From positions 124,001 to 188,000 of the forward strand of contig CAJTPW010000002.1 in the NCBI GenBank assembly GCA_910578465.1: 64,000 bases of DNA. The letters run 5' to 3'. Shown here piece after piece: positions 34,885 to 43,118 of the stretch; the first letter of the stretch is position 1; each line of letters begins with the position of its first letter. Source of the stretch: an uncultured Vampirovibrio sp. (GTDB lineage: Bacteria > Cyanobacteriota > Vampirovibrionia > Gastranaerophilales > Gastranaerophilaceae). Both the position numbers and the translations under genes were made by a program. Under the pieces are notes generated by a model, which saw nothing but the letters and a program-made list of their open reading frames with translations, was not told the DNA's origin and did not search any database.

Positions 34885-35223
34885 ATGAAGAAAATAGAAG
34901 CAATAGTGCGCCCCTACACGGTTGAGCTTATAAAAAACGAGTTAAACTCAATAGGGATAGGCGGAATGACGGTAAAAAACGTCGAAGGCTTCGGTAATCA
35001 GGGCGGCCACACGGAAGTATACCGTGATAAAGAGATGTGCGTGTCGTTTGTACCGAAGTCGAAAATTGAAATAGTGCTTGATGACGGACGTGTTGAGGAT
35101 GTCATCAAAATAATTACGGAAAACGCAAGAAGCGGTGAGATTGGCGACGGAAAGATTTTCGTACTTCCTGTTGAAGAAGTTATTAAAATCAGAACGGGAG
35201 AGCGTGGCGAAAAAGCAATCTAA
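34885..35223 (+). CDS. glnB: PII nitrogen regulatory protein
   Basis: 112 residues, the standard PII length. Conserved blocks are MKKIEAIVRP at the N-terminus, the T-loop start GFGNQGGHTEVYR, and GEIGDGKIFVLPVEE at the C-terminal ATP site. The T-loop lacks both usual modification residues: position 51 is Met rather than Tyr (uridylylation) and position 49 is Lys rather than Ser (cyanobacterial phosphorylation). It should still bind ATP/ADP and 2-oxoglutarate and block Amt without covalent control. AAGGA lies upstream. Linked to amt. Confidence 0.95.
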   Translation: MKKIEAIVRPYTVELIKNELNSIGIGGMTVKNVEGFGNQGGHTEVYRDKEMCVSFVPKSKIEIVLDDGRVEDVIKIITENARSGEIGDGKIFVLPVEEVIKIRTGERGEKAI

Positions 35224-35283
35224 CCTTTGTTTTCAAGAAAATTTAAATAATTTTCAAGGTCTCATTACCCCTGATTTTCTATC

Positions 35284-35331
35284 AAAACAGCACTGAAGGA
35301 AAGATTAAACCCTTTTTACGGTGCTGTTTTT
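35284..35331 (+). terminator. Terminator after amt-glnB
   Basis: AAAACAGCAC (35284-35293) pairs with GTGCTGTTTT (35321-35330), with T's following. A second stem using CTTTTTACGGTG (35312-35323) and CACCGTAAAAAAG (35346-35358) shares the GTG, so the two hairpins partly exclude each other. Confidence 0.7.
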
Positions 35332-35414
35332 ATCGTAATTAAAAACACCGTAAAAAAGCTTTTTAACCCCTGCATTTCCCCAATTGTTGTCAATTGTAAA
35401 TTTAAACGCTTAAT

Positions 35415-35444
35415 TTGCACTATTTATTATTTAAGTGTTAGCAT
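35415..35444 (+). promoter_or_regulatory. Candidate leaderless promoter for the 2-oxoacid oxidoreductase operon
   Basis: TTGCAC (35415-35420), an 18-base spacer and TAGCAT (35439-35444), ending six bases before the ATG at 35451. No ribosome binding site precedes that ATG. Confidence 0.4.
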
Positions 35445-35450
35445 GTTGTT

Positions 35451-35660
35451 ATGCCAAACATTGTAATTGATAAAGAAAAATGCAAAGCTTGCGGTATATG
35501 TGTTAGTGTGTGTCCAAAAAAGCTTATAGAAATAGGGAGTGAGACCAATTCTTCAGGCAGTAAATATGCGGTTTTTAATGCAAATGAGAACACCTGCATA
35601 GGCTGCGCTATGTGCGCCATAAGCTGTCCGGACATTGCAATTAAAGAGGTCAGCAAATAA
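35451..35660 (+). CDS. 2-oxoacid:ferredoxin oxidoreductase, ferredoxin-like delta subunit
   Basis: 69 residues with two [4Fe-4S] motifs, CKACGICVSVCP and CIGCAMCAISCP. It is the polyferredoxin subunit that collects electrons from the thiamine-diphosphate subunit. First gene of a five-gene run (delta, alpha, beta, gamma, thiS), three bases before the alpha gene. The start codon lacks a ribosome binding site. Confidence 0.9.
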   Translation: MPNIVIDKEKCKACGICVSVCPKKLIEIGSETNSSGSKYAVFNANENTCIGCAMCAISCPDIAIKEVSK

Positions 35661-35663
35661 TTT

Positions 35664-36755
35664 ATGACACAAAAAGTATTGATGAAGGGGAATAAAGCCA
35701 TTGCGCAGGCTGCCATAAATGCAGGATTGCAGTGCTATTTCGGATATCCGATTACACCCCAGAATGAAATCGGCGAGTTTATGAGTGACGAAATGCCAAA
35801 GCTTGGCAGAACCTATATAAGCGCCGAATCGGAGCTTGCCGCCGTAAATATGTTAATCGGTGCAGCGGCAACGGGGACCGTGAGCATGACAAGTTCATCT
35901 TCATGTGCCATTGCGCTTATGCAGGAAGCAATTTCCGCCATGGCAACAGCTGAAATCCCCGGAGTAATCATTAGTGTAATGCGTGCAGGCCCGGGGTTAG
36001 GAAATATTACACCGTCTCAGGGAGACTATTTCCAAGCAACAAAAGGCGGAGGAAACGGCGACTACAGAACAATTGTACTGGCACCTTCCTCTATAAACGA
36101 AGCTGTAGAGCTTACTTATAAGACTTTTTATCTTGCATTCAAATACAGAAACCCCGCAATGCTTCTTGCAGACGGAATGATAGGCCAAATGATGGAGCCT
36201 GTTGAATTAAAACCGTTCACCCTTGAAATCCCTGATTCATCAGATTGGGAAGCAGACGGTGTCGGCGAGGGTGCAAACAAAAGGCCGTTCAGAAAGCTTG
36301 TTTCCCTTCATATGCAAGGAGACGACCTCCCGAGGCTGAATGATAAACTGCAGCATAAATATGCATTAATTCAGGAAAACGAAGTAATGTATGAAGAATT
36401 TATGGCGGATGATGCGGAAATTTTGATTACGGCATTTGGAACCGTCGGAAGAGTTGCAAAAAGCGTGGTTTTAAAAGCAAGAGCCATGGGTATAAGAGCA
36501 GGTCTTTTCAGACCCGTTACAGTTTGGCCGTTCCCTTCCGAACAGTTAAAAAAAGCAGCACAGGGCAAAAAGGCAATTCTTGACATAGAATTAAATGAAG
36601 GACAGATGTTGCTTGATGTTAAGGCTGCAATTGAGGGGGCATGCCCTGTCGAATTACTGTCAAAGCTTGGCGGAGAAATTGTAAAAGAGGGTGAAATTTT
36701 AGAGAAATTGAATGAATTAGCAGGAAGAGCCGAACTTTTAAAAGGAGGTGTATAA
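35664..36755 (+). CDS. vorB: 2-oxoacid:ferredoxin oxidoreductase alpha subunit (VorB/KorA-like)
   Basis: 363 residues. Typical features are MKGNKAIAQAAINAGLQCYF, GYPITPQNEIGEF, AESELAAVNMLIGAAATG, and the transketolase-like C-terminal domain (AEILITAFGTVGRVA). With the beta, gamma and delta subunits it oxidatively decarboxylates a 2-oxo acid to acyl-CoA, reducing ferredoxin. Branched-chain 2-oxo acids or 2-oxoglutarate are the likely substrates; sequence alone does not separate them. Its stop overlaps the start of the beta gene by one base. Confidence 0.92.
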   Translation: MTQKVLMKGNKAIAQAAINAGLQCYFGYPITPQNEIGEFMSDEMPKLGRTYISAESELAAVNMLIGAAATGTVSMTSSSSCAIALMQEAISAMATAEIPGVIISVMRAGPGLGNITPSQGDYFQATKGGGNGDYRTIVLAPSSINEAVELTYKTFYLAFKYRNPAMLLADGMIGQMMEPVELKPFTLEIPDSSDWEADGVGEGANKRPFRKLVSLHMQGDDLPRLNDKLQHKYALIQENEVMYEEFMADDAEILITAFGTVGRVAKSVVLKARAMGIRAGLFRPVTVWPFPSEQLKKAAQGKKAILDIELNEGQMLLDVKAAIEGACPVELLSKLGGEIVKEGEILEKLNELAGRAELLKGGV

Positions 36756-37549
36756 TGCTTCAAAACACTGTGAATGCGCCTCAAGCGACAAACGGAAAAC
36801 TTGTATTTCAAAGACCGAAAACCATAAGAGAAGATTATGACTATCCTTTTTGCGCGGGCTGCGGGCACGGGGTTGTTTTAAGACTTGTCGCCGAAGTTAT
36901 CGATGAACTTGGTGTTCAGGGTAAAACTATTGCCGTAGCTTCCGTTGGCTGCTCCATTACAATGGAAAAGTTTTATGACCTTGATATTGTAGGCTCTTCC
37001 CACGGCAGAGCACCCTGTGTTGCAACAGGTGTAAAACGCGCAAAACCCGACAAAGTTGTCTTTACATATCAGGGAGACGGCGACGCCGCAACAATCGGGA
37101 TGAATGAAACAATCCATACGGCATGCCGCGGAGAAAATCTGACCACAATTTGCATAAATAATACAAATTTTGGCATGACAGGAGGACAAGCAAGCGCCAC
37201 AAGTATTTTAGGACAAAAAACCACAACGACAAAAAGGGGCCGCGACCCGAAAAGCAACGGTTATCCCTTAAAAATAGCTGAAATGGTAGCCCTTTGCGAC
37301 GGCGCGGTTTATGTCGAAAGGTGCGGCATATACAGTCCGCAAAGTATCATTAAAACAAAGTCCGCAATTAAAAAAGCATTCATAAATCAAATCGAATGCC
37401 GCGGATTTTCTTTTGTGGAAGTTCTATGCGCCTGTCCGACAGGCTGGAAGCTAAGCCCTGTGCAGTCTATGGAATATATCAAAAATGAGATTTCAAAAGT
37501 CCATAAACTTGGTGTAATTAAAGATATAGCTGGGGAAGCCGTATCTTAA
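36755..37549 (+). CDS. 2-oxoacid:ferredoxin oxidoreductase beta subunit (TPP-binding)
   Basis: 264 residues. The N-terminal CAGCGHG loop and the thiamine-diphosphate motif GDGDAATIGMNETIHTACR are present, with NNTNFGMTGGQ after it. An AAAAGGAGGTGT site precedes the ATG. It lacks its own Fe-S motif, as in four-subunit KOR/VOR enzymes where the delta subunit carries clusters. C-terminal CPTGWKLSP is typical of the family. Confidence 0.93.
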   Translation: MLQNTVNAPQATNGKLVFQRPKTIREDYDYPFCAGCGHGVVLRLVAEVIDELGVQGKTIAVASVGCSITMEKFYDLDIVGSSHGRAPCVATGVKRAKPDKVVFTYQGDGDAATIGMNETIHTACRGENLTTICINNTNFGMTGGQASATSILGQKTTTTKRGRDPKSNGYPLKIAEMVALCDGAVYVERCGIYSPQSIIKTKSAIKKAFINQIECRGFSFVEVLCACPTGWKLSPVQSMEYIKNEISKVHKLGVIKDIAGEAVS

Positions 37550-37611
37550 GAACGGAAAATTTAAGAGCGCGCAAGTTTAAAAGCGGGCAAAAAAATTTCG
37601 GAGCGAATTTT

Positions 37612-38187
37612 ATGAAATTAAAGTCTGATAGTGAAAAACATTTAATAATTGCAGGTTTTGGCGGACAAGGAGTTTTGTTCCTCGGGACTACTCTGGCTGA
37701 AGCTGCTCTTATAGAAGGCAAAAACACCACCTGGATGCCCTCATATGGTGCCGAAATGCGCGGAGGCAGCGCAAATTGCTATGTTATAATATCGGATGAT
37801 GAAATCCCGTCTCCAATCTTTGATGAGGCGGATTATGGCGTATTTTTGAGTAAAGCCGCAATTAATAAATTTGAAAAATCCGTAACAAAAGGCGGTACAA
37901 TCATTGCAAATTCAAGCATGACAGGTGAAAGAACAAAAAGGGACGATGTAAACTACATTCTGGAGCCGCTTTCAGACATAGTTGCCCATTCAAAAGACAA
38001 AGCGCTTTTAAATATTATGGCACTTGGGCTTTTGATTGCAAAAACAGGAGTTTTAACCAAAGAAAGCGTTATAAAAGCGCTTGAAAAAATTTCATCTTCC
38101 AAAAAACCTGAATTTTTGAAATTTAACCTTGAATCTTTTGAGGCAGGGTATAATTTAGTGAATAAAACGTTAGGATGTAAAGTTTAA
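37612..38187 (+). CDS. 2-oxoacid:ferredoxin oxidoreductase gamma subunit
   Basis: 191 residues. It begins with the family motif IIAGFGGQGVLFLGTTLAEAA and has SYGAEMRGGSANCYVIIS, both diagnostic for the gamma subunit that helps bind CoA. The last base of its stop is shared with the ATG of the thiS gene (TAATG). A 62-base gap separates it from the beta gene. Confidence 0.93.
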   Translation: MKLKSDSEKHLIIAGFGGQGVLFLGTTLAEAALIEGKNTTWMPSYGAEMRGGSANCYVIISDDEIPSPIFDEADYGVFLSKAAINKFEKSVTKGGTIIANSSMTGERTKRDDVNYILEPLSDIVAHSKDKALLNIMALGLLIAKTGVLTKESVIKALEKISSSKKPEFLKFNLESFEAGYNLVNKTLGCKV

Positions 38188-38390
38188 TGAATATTAAGGT
38201 TAAAATTAACGGAGAAACCGTTGAACTTAATGAAGGCTTAAATTTGAATGATTTAGCCTTAATGAGGAACCTGAAGGGTTTTTTTGCGATTGAAAAAAAT
38301 CTAAAGATTATAAACAAAGAAGACTATGAAAAAACTTTAATTGAAAACGGCGATGAGATTGAAATAGTGGGCTTTGCGGGCGGAGGCTAG
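38187..38390 (+). CDS. thiS: ThiS-like sulfur carrier protein
   Basis: 67 residues with the ubiquitin-like ThiS/MoaD pattern: MNIKVKINGETVELNEG at the start, GDEIEIVGFAGGG at the end, and a terminal Gly-Gly for adenylation and thiocarboxylation. It would donate sulfur for the thiazole ring of thiamine. Co-transcription with a thiamine-diphosphate enzyme suggests matched supply of cofactor. One extra glycine at the end is unusual. MoaD is an alternative, but the length and start favour ThiS. Confidence 0.8.
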   Translation: MNIKVKINGETVELNEGLNLNDLALMRNLKGFFAIEKNLKIINKEDYEKTLIENGDEIEIVGFAGGG

Positions 38391-38467
38391 GAATTTTCAA
38401 GCCTTCTTTATTTTTGGCGGTTTGAATTATTTTTAATGTTTGAATAAATCCCCATATAATAATATTT

Positions 38468-38496
38468 TTGTGAGTTTTTCTTGTTTAATGTATAAT
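38468..38496 (+). promoter_or_regulatory. Promoter for leuS
   Basis: TTGTGA (38468-38473), a 17-base spacer and TATAAT (38491-38496), about 50 bases before the start codon. Confidence 0.7.
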
Positions 38497-38546
38497 TTTC
38501 TGGTAAATCTATAGTGTAATTTTTAGCAGTTGGAGTTTTGAAAACT

Positions 38547-41078
38547 ATGTTAATGAGCGAATATTATCCCATCAAAATTGAGAAAAAATGGCTTGAAATC
38601 TGGGAAGAAAACAAGGCATTTAAAACCCCCGATGATTCCGATAAGCCCAAATATTACGCTCTTTCGATGTTTCCGTATCCGTCAGGAAAACTCCATATGG
38701 GACATGTTAGAAACTACACAATAACGGATGTAATCGCCCGTTTTAAAAAATCTGTGGGCTATAATGTGCTTCACCCGATGGGTTGGGACAGCTTCGGCCT
38801 TCCTGCGGAAAACGCCGCCATTCAACACGGCGCAAACCCTGCGGAATGGACCGATAAAAACATCTCTTATATGAAAAAGCAGTTAAAAATGCTAGGCCTT
38901 TCCGTTGATTGGGACAGAGAAGTCGCCACCTGCAAAGAAGATTATTACAAATGGACTCAGTGGCTGTTTTTACAGCTTTATAAAAAAGGTCTTGCATATA
39001 AAAAAGGGGCTGCAGTTAATTGGTGCGATAAATGCGCAACGGTTCTTGCAAACGAACAGGTAATTGACGGCAAATGCTGGCGCTGCGACAGCGAAGTTAC
39101 AAAGAAAAACCTTGAACAATGGTTTTTAAAGATAACAGATTATGCCGAAACACTTTTAAAAGACCTTGATTTGCTTGAAGGCTGGGGCGATAACGTTAAA
39201 ACCATGCAGGCAAACTGGATAGGAAAATCCACAGGTACAATTTTAAAATTCAAGGTAAAAGAAGCCGAAAACAGTTCCAAAAGCTGCGGCTGCGGAAACG
39301 AAGGGTGCGGCTGCAATGCCGAAATTCCTGCAGAAATCCCTGTTTACACCACAAGGCCTGATACCGCATTCGGTATTACATATTTGGTTGTAGCACCCGA
39401 ATATCCTGATATTGAAAAATTAACAACACCTGAAAACCGCGAAATTGTTGAAAAATATAGAGAAAACGCAAGAAAAATGTCTGAAATCGAGCGCCTTTCA
39501 ACAGAAAGAATAAAAACAGGCGTTCCTTTGGGCACACACATTATAAATCCTTTCACGGGCCGTATTTGCCCGATTTGGACAGCAGATTACGCCCTCGCAG
39601 ATTACGGCACGGGCGCTGTTATGGCTGTTCCTGCGCACGATGAGAGAGACTTTGATTTCGCAAAGAAATTTGACCTGCCAATTATTCAGGTTATTGACGG
39701 CGAAGGCTACAGCCCCGAAAAAGTATTTGTTGACCCCGGTGTTCTGGTAAATTCAGGCGAATTTAACGGGATTAAAAATGAAGAAGCCAAGAAAAAGATA
39801 ACGGAATACGCGGAAAAACAAGGGTTTGGATACGCTAAAACTCAATACAGACTTCGCGATTGGCTTATTTCAAGACAAAGATACTGGGGAGCGCCTATTC
39901 CTGTAGTATACTGCGAAAAATGCGGCTGTCAGCCTGTCCCCGACAACGAACTTCCCGTGAAATTACCAACAGATGTTGATTTTTCAGTTCAGGGAATGTC
40001 ACCCGTTAAAACTTCAAAAACCTTTGAAAATACGGTATGCCCTGTGTGTGGAGGTCCTGCAAAGCGTGAAACGGACACTATGGACACATTTATGTGCTCA
40101 AGCTGGTATTATATGCGCTACGCTGATGCCAAAAACAGTGAAAAGGCTTTTGACAGGGACCTTGTAAACAAATGGCTTCCCGTTGATCAGTATGTTGGCG
40201 GTATAGAACACGCCATTTTACACCTTTTGTATTCAAGATTTTTCACAAAGGCGCTTCGCGATTGCGGCTTATTGGATTTTGACGAACCGTTTAAAAACCT
40301 TCTGACACAGGGAATGGTATTAAAAGACGGCTCAAAGATGTCTAAATCAAAAGGAAATACTGTAGACCCCGATGAAATTTTTGCAAGCTACGGTGCTGAT
40401 ACAGCAAGGCTTTTCATTATTTCAGACTCTCCTCCGGCACGCGATTTTGACTGGTCCGATGCAGGCGTTGAGGGCTGCTATAAGTTCCTCTGCCGTGTTT
40501 ACAGGCTGTTTTCAAAGTATCAGGATATCGTAACTTTGGATTACAAAACACCTGAAAACCTTGACTCAAAGGCTGATAAGCTTCTTCGCGAAGTTCATAT
40601 TTCAATTAAAAAAATTACAAACGATATTGAAAACGAATTCCAGTTCAATACGGTTGTGTCACGCTATCGCGAACTTACAAACGCAATTTATGATTACATC
40701 AAGGACGAGAATGCAATTGAGCCAAACGTTTTAAGCTTTGCACTTCTTTCATTGTTAAAGCTGATTTCACCTGTTGCGGTTTATATGAGCGAGGAAATTT
40801 ACGCTGAACTTGCCGCAAAAGCAAACATAAAGGGTTCAATTCACGAACTTCCATGGCCAAAATATGATGAAAACCTGGCAAAATTAAACGATTTAACTTT
40901 GATTGTTCAAATTAACGGCAAAATAAGGGATAAAATCGAAACGACGAACAATCAAACAAACGAGGTGCTCACAAAGCTTGCAATGGAAAGCGAAAAAGTA
41001 CAGCAGGCGCTTGAAGGTAAAACCGTTGTAAAAACAATCGTTGTACCGAATAAATTGGTAAATATTGTTGTAAAGTAA
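38547..41078 (+). CDS. leuS: Leucyl-tRNA synthetase with Cys-rich insertion
   Basis: About 843 residues, normal for bacterial LeuRS. The class I signatures are PYPSGKLHMGHVRNY and DGSKMSKSKGN. A zinc-finger-like block (CDKCATVL...CWRC) lies near residue 160-180. The editing domain has TTRPDTAFG, and just before it is an unusual insertion (about residues 242-259) containing CGCGNEGCGC, which could bind a metal. I chose the ATG at 38547; an in-frame TTG at 38538 and an ATG at 38553 are alternatives because GGAG lies at 38532-38535. It charges tRNA-Leu. Confidence 0.95.
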   Translation: MLMSEYYPIKIEKKWLEIWEENKAFKTPDDSDKPKYYALSMFPYPSGKLHMGHVRNYTITDVIARFKKSVGYNVLHPMGWDSFGLPAENAAIQHGANPAEWTDKNISYMKKQLKMLGLSVDWDREVATCKEDYYKWTQWLFLQLYKKGLAYKKGAAVNWCDKCATVLANEQVIDGKCWRCDSEVTKKNLEQWFLKITDYAETLLKDLDLLEGWGDNVKTMQANWIGKSTGTILKFKVKEAENSSKSCGCGNEGCGCNAEIPAEIPVYTTRPDTAFGITYLVVAPEYPDIEKLTTPENREIVEKYRENARKMSEIERLSTERIKTGVPLGTHIINPFTGRICPIWTADYALADYGTGAVMAVPAHDERDFDFAKKFDLPIIQVIDGEGYSPEKVFVDPGVLVNSGEFNGIKNEEAKKKITEYAEKQGFGYAKTQYRLRDWLISRQRYWGAPIPVVYCEKCGCQPVPDNELPVKLPTDVDFSVQGMSPVKTSKTFENTVCPVCGGPAKRETDTMDTFMCSSWYYMRYADAKNSEKAFDRDLVNKWLPVDQYVGGIEHAILHLLYSRFFTKALRDCGLLDFDEPFKNLLTQGMVLKDGSKMSKSKGNTVDPDEIFASYGADTARLFIISDSPPARDFDWSDAGVEGCYKFLCRVYRLFSKYQDIVTLDYKTPENLDSKADKLLREVHISIKKITNDIENEFQFNTVVSRYRELTNAIYDYIKDENAIEPNVLSFALLSLLKLISPVAVYMSEEIYAELAAKANIKGSIHELPWPKYDENLAKLNDLTLIVQINGKIRDKIETTNNQTNEVLTKLAMESEKVQQALEGKTVVKTIVVPNKLVNIVVK

Positions 41079-41083
41079 GAAAT

Positions 41084-41272
41084 TCAGACATTTTCCTGAA
41101 TTTCCAAAATCAATTCTATGGTGCTTTTAATATCTGAAAGCACCATATTTAATGCAATTTCATTATCCTTGCTGCAAACTTTATGCTGCAAAAGCTTAAT
41201 TAGTGCAAGGGAATTTTCAAGCCTTTCATAACATTATACTGCAAGCTTATTTATTTTTTCTTTTTCTTGCAT
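41084..41272 (-). pseudogene. Small gene interrupted by an in-frame TAA
   Basis: On the minus strand GGAG precedes ATG 41272. The frame reads MQEKEKINKLAV, a TAA at 41236-41234, then 49 more open codons (starting CYERLENSLALIKL) to a TGA at 41086-41084. The post-stop part is helical and amphipathic, as in a short real protein of about 62 residues. A single C-to-T change in a CAA codon would explain the stop. It is divergent from the XRE regulator at 41339. Confidence 0.5.
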
Positions 41273-41297
41273 ATTTTCTCCAATATTTTCGACCTAT

Positions 41298-41326
41298 TTG
41301 TCCATAAATCATAAATAATATATAAC
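41298..41326 (+). promoter_or_regulatory. Promoter for the XRE regulator
   Basis: TTGTCC (41298-41303), a 17-base spacer and TATAAC (41321-41326), 12 bases before the ATG. Confidence 0.4.
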
Positions 41327-41338
41327 TAAAATGAAAAT

Positions 41339-41557
41339 ATGACAAATGGTTCGAAAAAATATGAAGAAAAGCTTGCTTGCAACCTAAAATTTTATAGGAA
41401 AAAAGCCAAGATGAGCCAAATCGATTTGTGTGTTCAAATTAATGTCACGGAAGAATACATTTCAAAAATTGAACGCGGAATAAGAACACCAAGCCTAAAA
41501 AGACTCTTTAAAATTGCCGAAGCTTTAAATGTTGAACCTTATGAATTATTAAAATGA
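41339..41557 (+). CDS. XRE-family transcriptional regulator, single HTH
   Basis: 72 residues, essentially only a Cro/CI helix-turn-helix: KMSQIDLCVQINVTEEYISKIERGIRTPSL. It likely binds an operator in its own upstream region as a dimer and may control the divergent small gene at 41084-41272, now interrupted. Small XRE proteins of this size are common near mobile DNA. No sensor domain. Confidence 0.85.
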   Translation: MTNGSKKYEEKLACNLKFYRKKAKMSQIDLCVQINVTEEYISKIERGIRTPSLKRLFKIAEALNVEPYELLK

Positions 41558-41608
41558 TTTGCACTTATAATCAAACTTACCCGTCATTATCCTGCTTGAA
41601 TACTTTAA

Positions 41609-42118
41609 TCAAATCCCGAATGCTTTATCATATTTAATCACACCGTTCAACTTGGCATCGTTCTTATCAAAGCATATTGCCATAAATTTCTCATCCTCAA
41701 TTTCAAACGGAGGCATAATACCATATTTACTTGCCCTGACATAGCCCGCTTTTGTGTAATACCCGGGGTATCCCAAAACAACCGAGTATTTGTACCCGAG
41801 TTCAACAGCAATTGAGTGCCCCTGCTTAATTAATGACATTCCTATACCTTTATTTTGATATTCAGGCGCAACGGAAAGCGGCGCAAGCGCAAGTACTCCG
41901 GTCTTATTAACTAAAGCTTCGGTAAAAAGAATATGCCCTGCGATTTTATTATCACATTCGGCAACAAGTGATAATTTCGGAACAAATGATTTACTGTTTC
42001 TTAATTTAACAACCAAATCCTGTTCGTTGCCATCACTTTATTTGGCATTTGCAAATGCCTTCTTTATGATTTCATACACAGCAGGATAATCTGTCGGTTG
42101 TTCTTGTCTGATATTCAA
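41609..42118 (-). pseudogene. GNAT acetyltransferase with premature stop
   Basis: The intact 3' part encodes 135 residues of a GNAT N-acetyltransferase (ALAPLSVAPEYQNKGIGMSLIKQG is the acetyl-CoA loop; YYTKAGYV follows). Reading further upstream in the same frame gives LNIRQEQPTDYPAVYEIIKKAFANAK, then TAA (42040-42038), then SDGNEQDLVVKLRNS. Both sides match the expected N-terminal layout of YhbS-like acetyltransferases, so the gene is disrupted by one nonsense codon after 26 codons. A CAA-to-TAA change would suffice. Reinitiation at the TTG at 42016 could yield a fragment lacking the first strand and helix. Confidence 0.8.
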
Positions 42119-42179
42119 AATACACCCGCCATAAAACTATTTATACGGATAGCATAAAGTATTTCAAGAGGTTATGCAA

Positions 42180-42509
42180 CTATCTTCCGCCGCCGTAAGA
42201 ATATTGAATGTTTTTATCAATCATCTGGTTGCAGGACTGAAGCTCGGCCTCAACCATTTTAAGCTGCGTTTCATACCTTTGCATTTGCTCATCCAGTTTC
42301 TTTTCAACCAGATACAGACGCTCTTTCCTTTTTTCAAGAGCTTTTGCCTCGGGCGAATCGGAATCAAGGTCGCTTGCAACGGATAATAAATCGTTTACGG
42401 TTTGGCTCAGGTTTAATTTCGATGCAGAAACAAGCTGCATCTTGTATTCCAAATCAAGCCTGTAGCTGTTCAATTGCGTTTTTCTGATTGTTGCGGTGAT
42501 TAAACCCAT
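42180..42509 (-). CDS. Small coiled-coil protein A
   Basis: 109 residues, nearly all helical with heptad repeats (SPEAKALEKRKERLYLVEKKL) and a short YSYGGGR tail. The start MGLITATIRKTQLNSYRLDLEYKMQLVSASK resembles in outline the N-terminus of the larger protein at 24527-25579 (MGMAASQARFLTLTARKSN). No signal peptide or membrane segment. It follows the next small gene by seven bases on the minus strand, so the two form an operon. Function unknown; structural or secretion-related helper is a guess. Confidence 0.65.
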   Translation of the reverse strand: MGLITATIRKTQLNSYRLDLEYKMQLVSASKLNLSQTVNDLLSVASDLDSDSPEAKALEKRKERLYLVEKKLDEQMQRYETQLKMVEAELQSCNQMIDKNIQYSYGGGR

Positions 42510-42516
42510 CTTACCT

Positions 42517-42786
42517 TTATCTCATTTCGTTAAATTTGTTACCGCGAAGGAAAACATGCTCGTTGTTTGCTGCGATAAGTTTTTCCATCTGGTTTAGTTT
42601 GTACATTTGGTAATTCAATCTGTATTTGGCAAGCTTCCTTTTTTTATTAACGGAGAGCATATCTTTAATCGTTGCAACGGTGCCGTTAACAAAGGCTTTT
42701 ATCGGATTATTCCTGATGAGGTAGCTTTTTGCAAACCCGATAAAGTTTTTCATTCTCTTTAGATTCAACTGTACTGTTTGCTGCAA
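42517..42786 (-). CDS. Small basic helical protein B
   Basis: 89 residues, strongly basic (many Lys/Arg) and helical (VNKKRKLAKYRLNYQMYKLNQ). The start is TTG at 42786 with AAGGAG eight bases upstream; the first internal ATG would remove 11 residues. First gene of the two-gene unit with the coiled-coil gene at 42180. No family recognised. Confidence 0.6.
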   Translation of the reverse strand: MQQTVQLNLKRMKNFIGFAKSYLIRNNPIKAFVNGTVATIKDMLSVNKKRKLAKYRLNYQMYKLNQMEKLIAANNEHVFLRGNKFNEMR

Positions 42787-43045
42787 CGGTTTACTCCTTT
42801 TTTAAAAGGGCAAGCCTAATTAAATAAAAACAAATTAAGCTTAAAAATTGCCCAAATGTGCGTATATCATGAGTTTAAGACGGGAGGAAATTCAGAAAAT
42901 TAAAATGCCTGAAATATCTCCACAATAGTGCTATCGGCATATTTTAACAACGCTTTATAAAATATAAATCTTTTTTACAAAATTGTTACAAAAGTTAAAA
43001 TTTCATTAACAAGTTCCTATATCGCTTAGCGCGGCAGTAAAAATA
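42787..43045. other. Non-coding stretch upstream of the small coiled-coil operon
   Basis: AT-rich and without a credible ORF on either strand. It holds the ribosome binding site of the TTG start at 42786 and presumably its promoter, but I see no clear -35/-10 pair. Confidence 0.5.
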
Positions 43046-43084
43046 TAAAAAAAGGAAGTGCTAAGGTTACAAAAAGCACTCCCT
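43046..43084 (-). terminator. Intrinsic terminator of the glycine-rich gene
   Basis: On the minus strand GGGAGTGCT and AGCACTTCC form a stem (with one G-U pair) around a 12-base loop, followed by seven T's. It lies about 35 bases after the stop of the glycine-rich gene. Confidence 0.8.
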
Positions 43085-43118
43085 GAAAAGTTGTTTTATC
43101 TAAAAATTGTAAATGTCT

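Noticed and set aside
41084..42118. Reassigned TAA codon as an explanation for two in-frame stops
   Set aside because: Many intact genes in the window end in TAA at the expected length, so TAA is a normal stop here.
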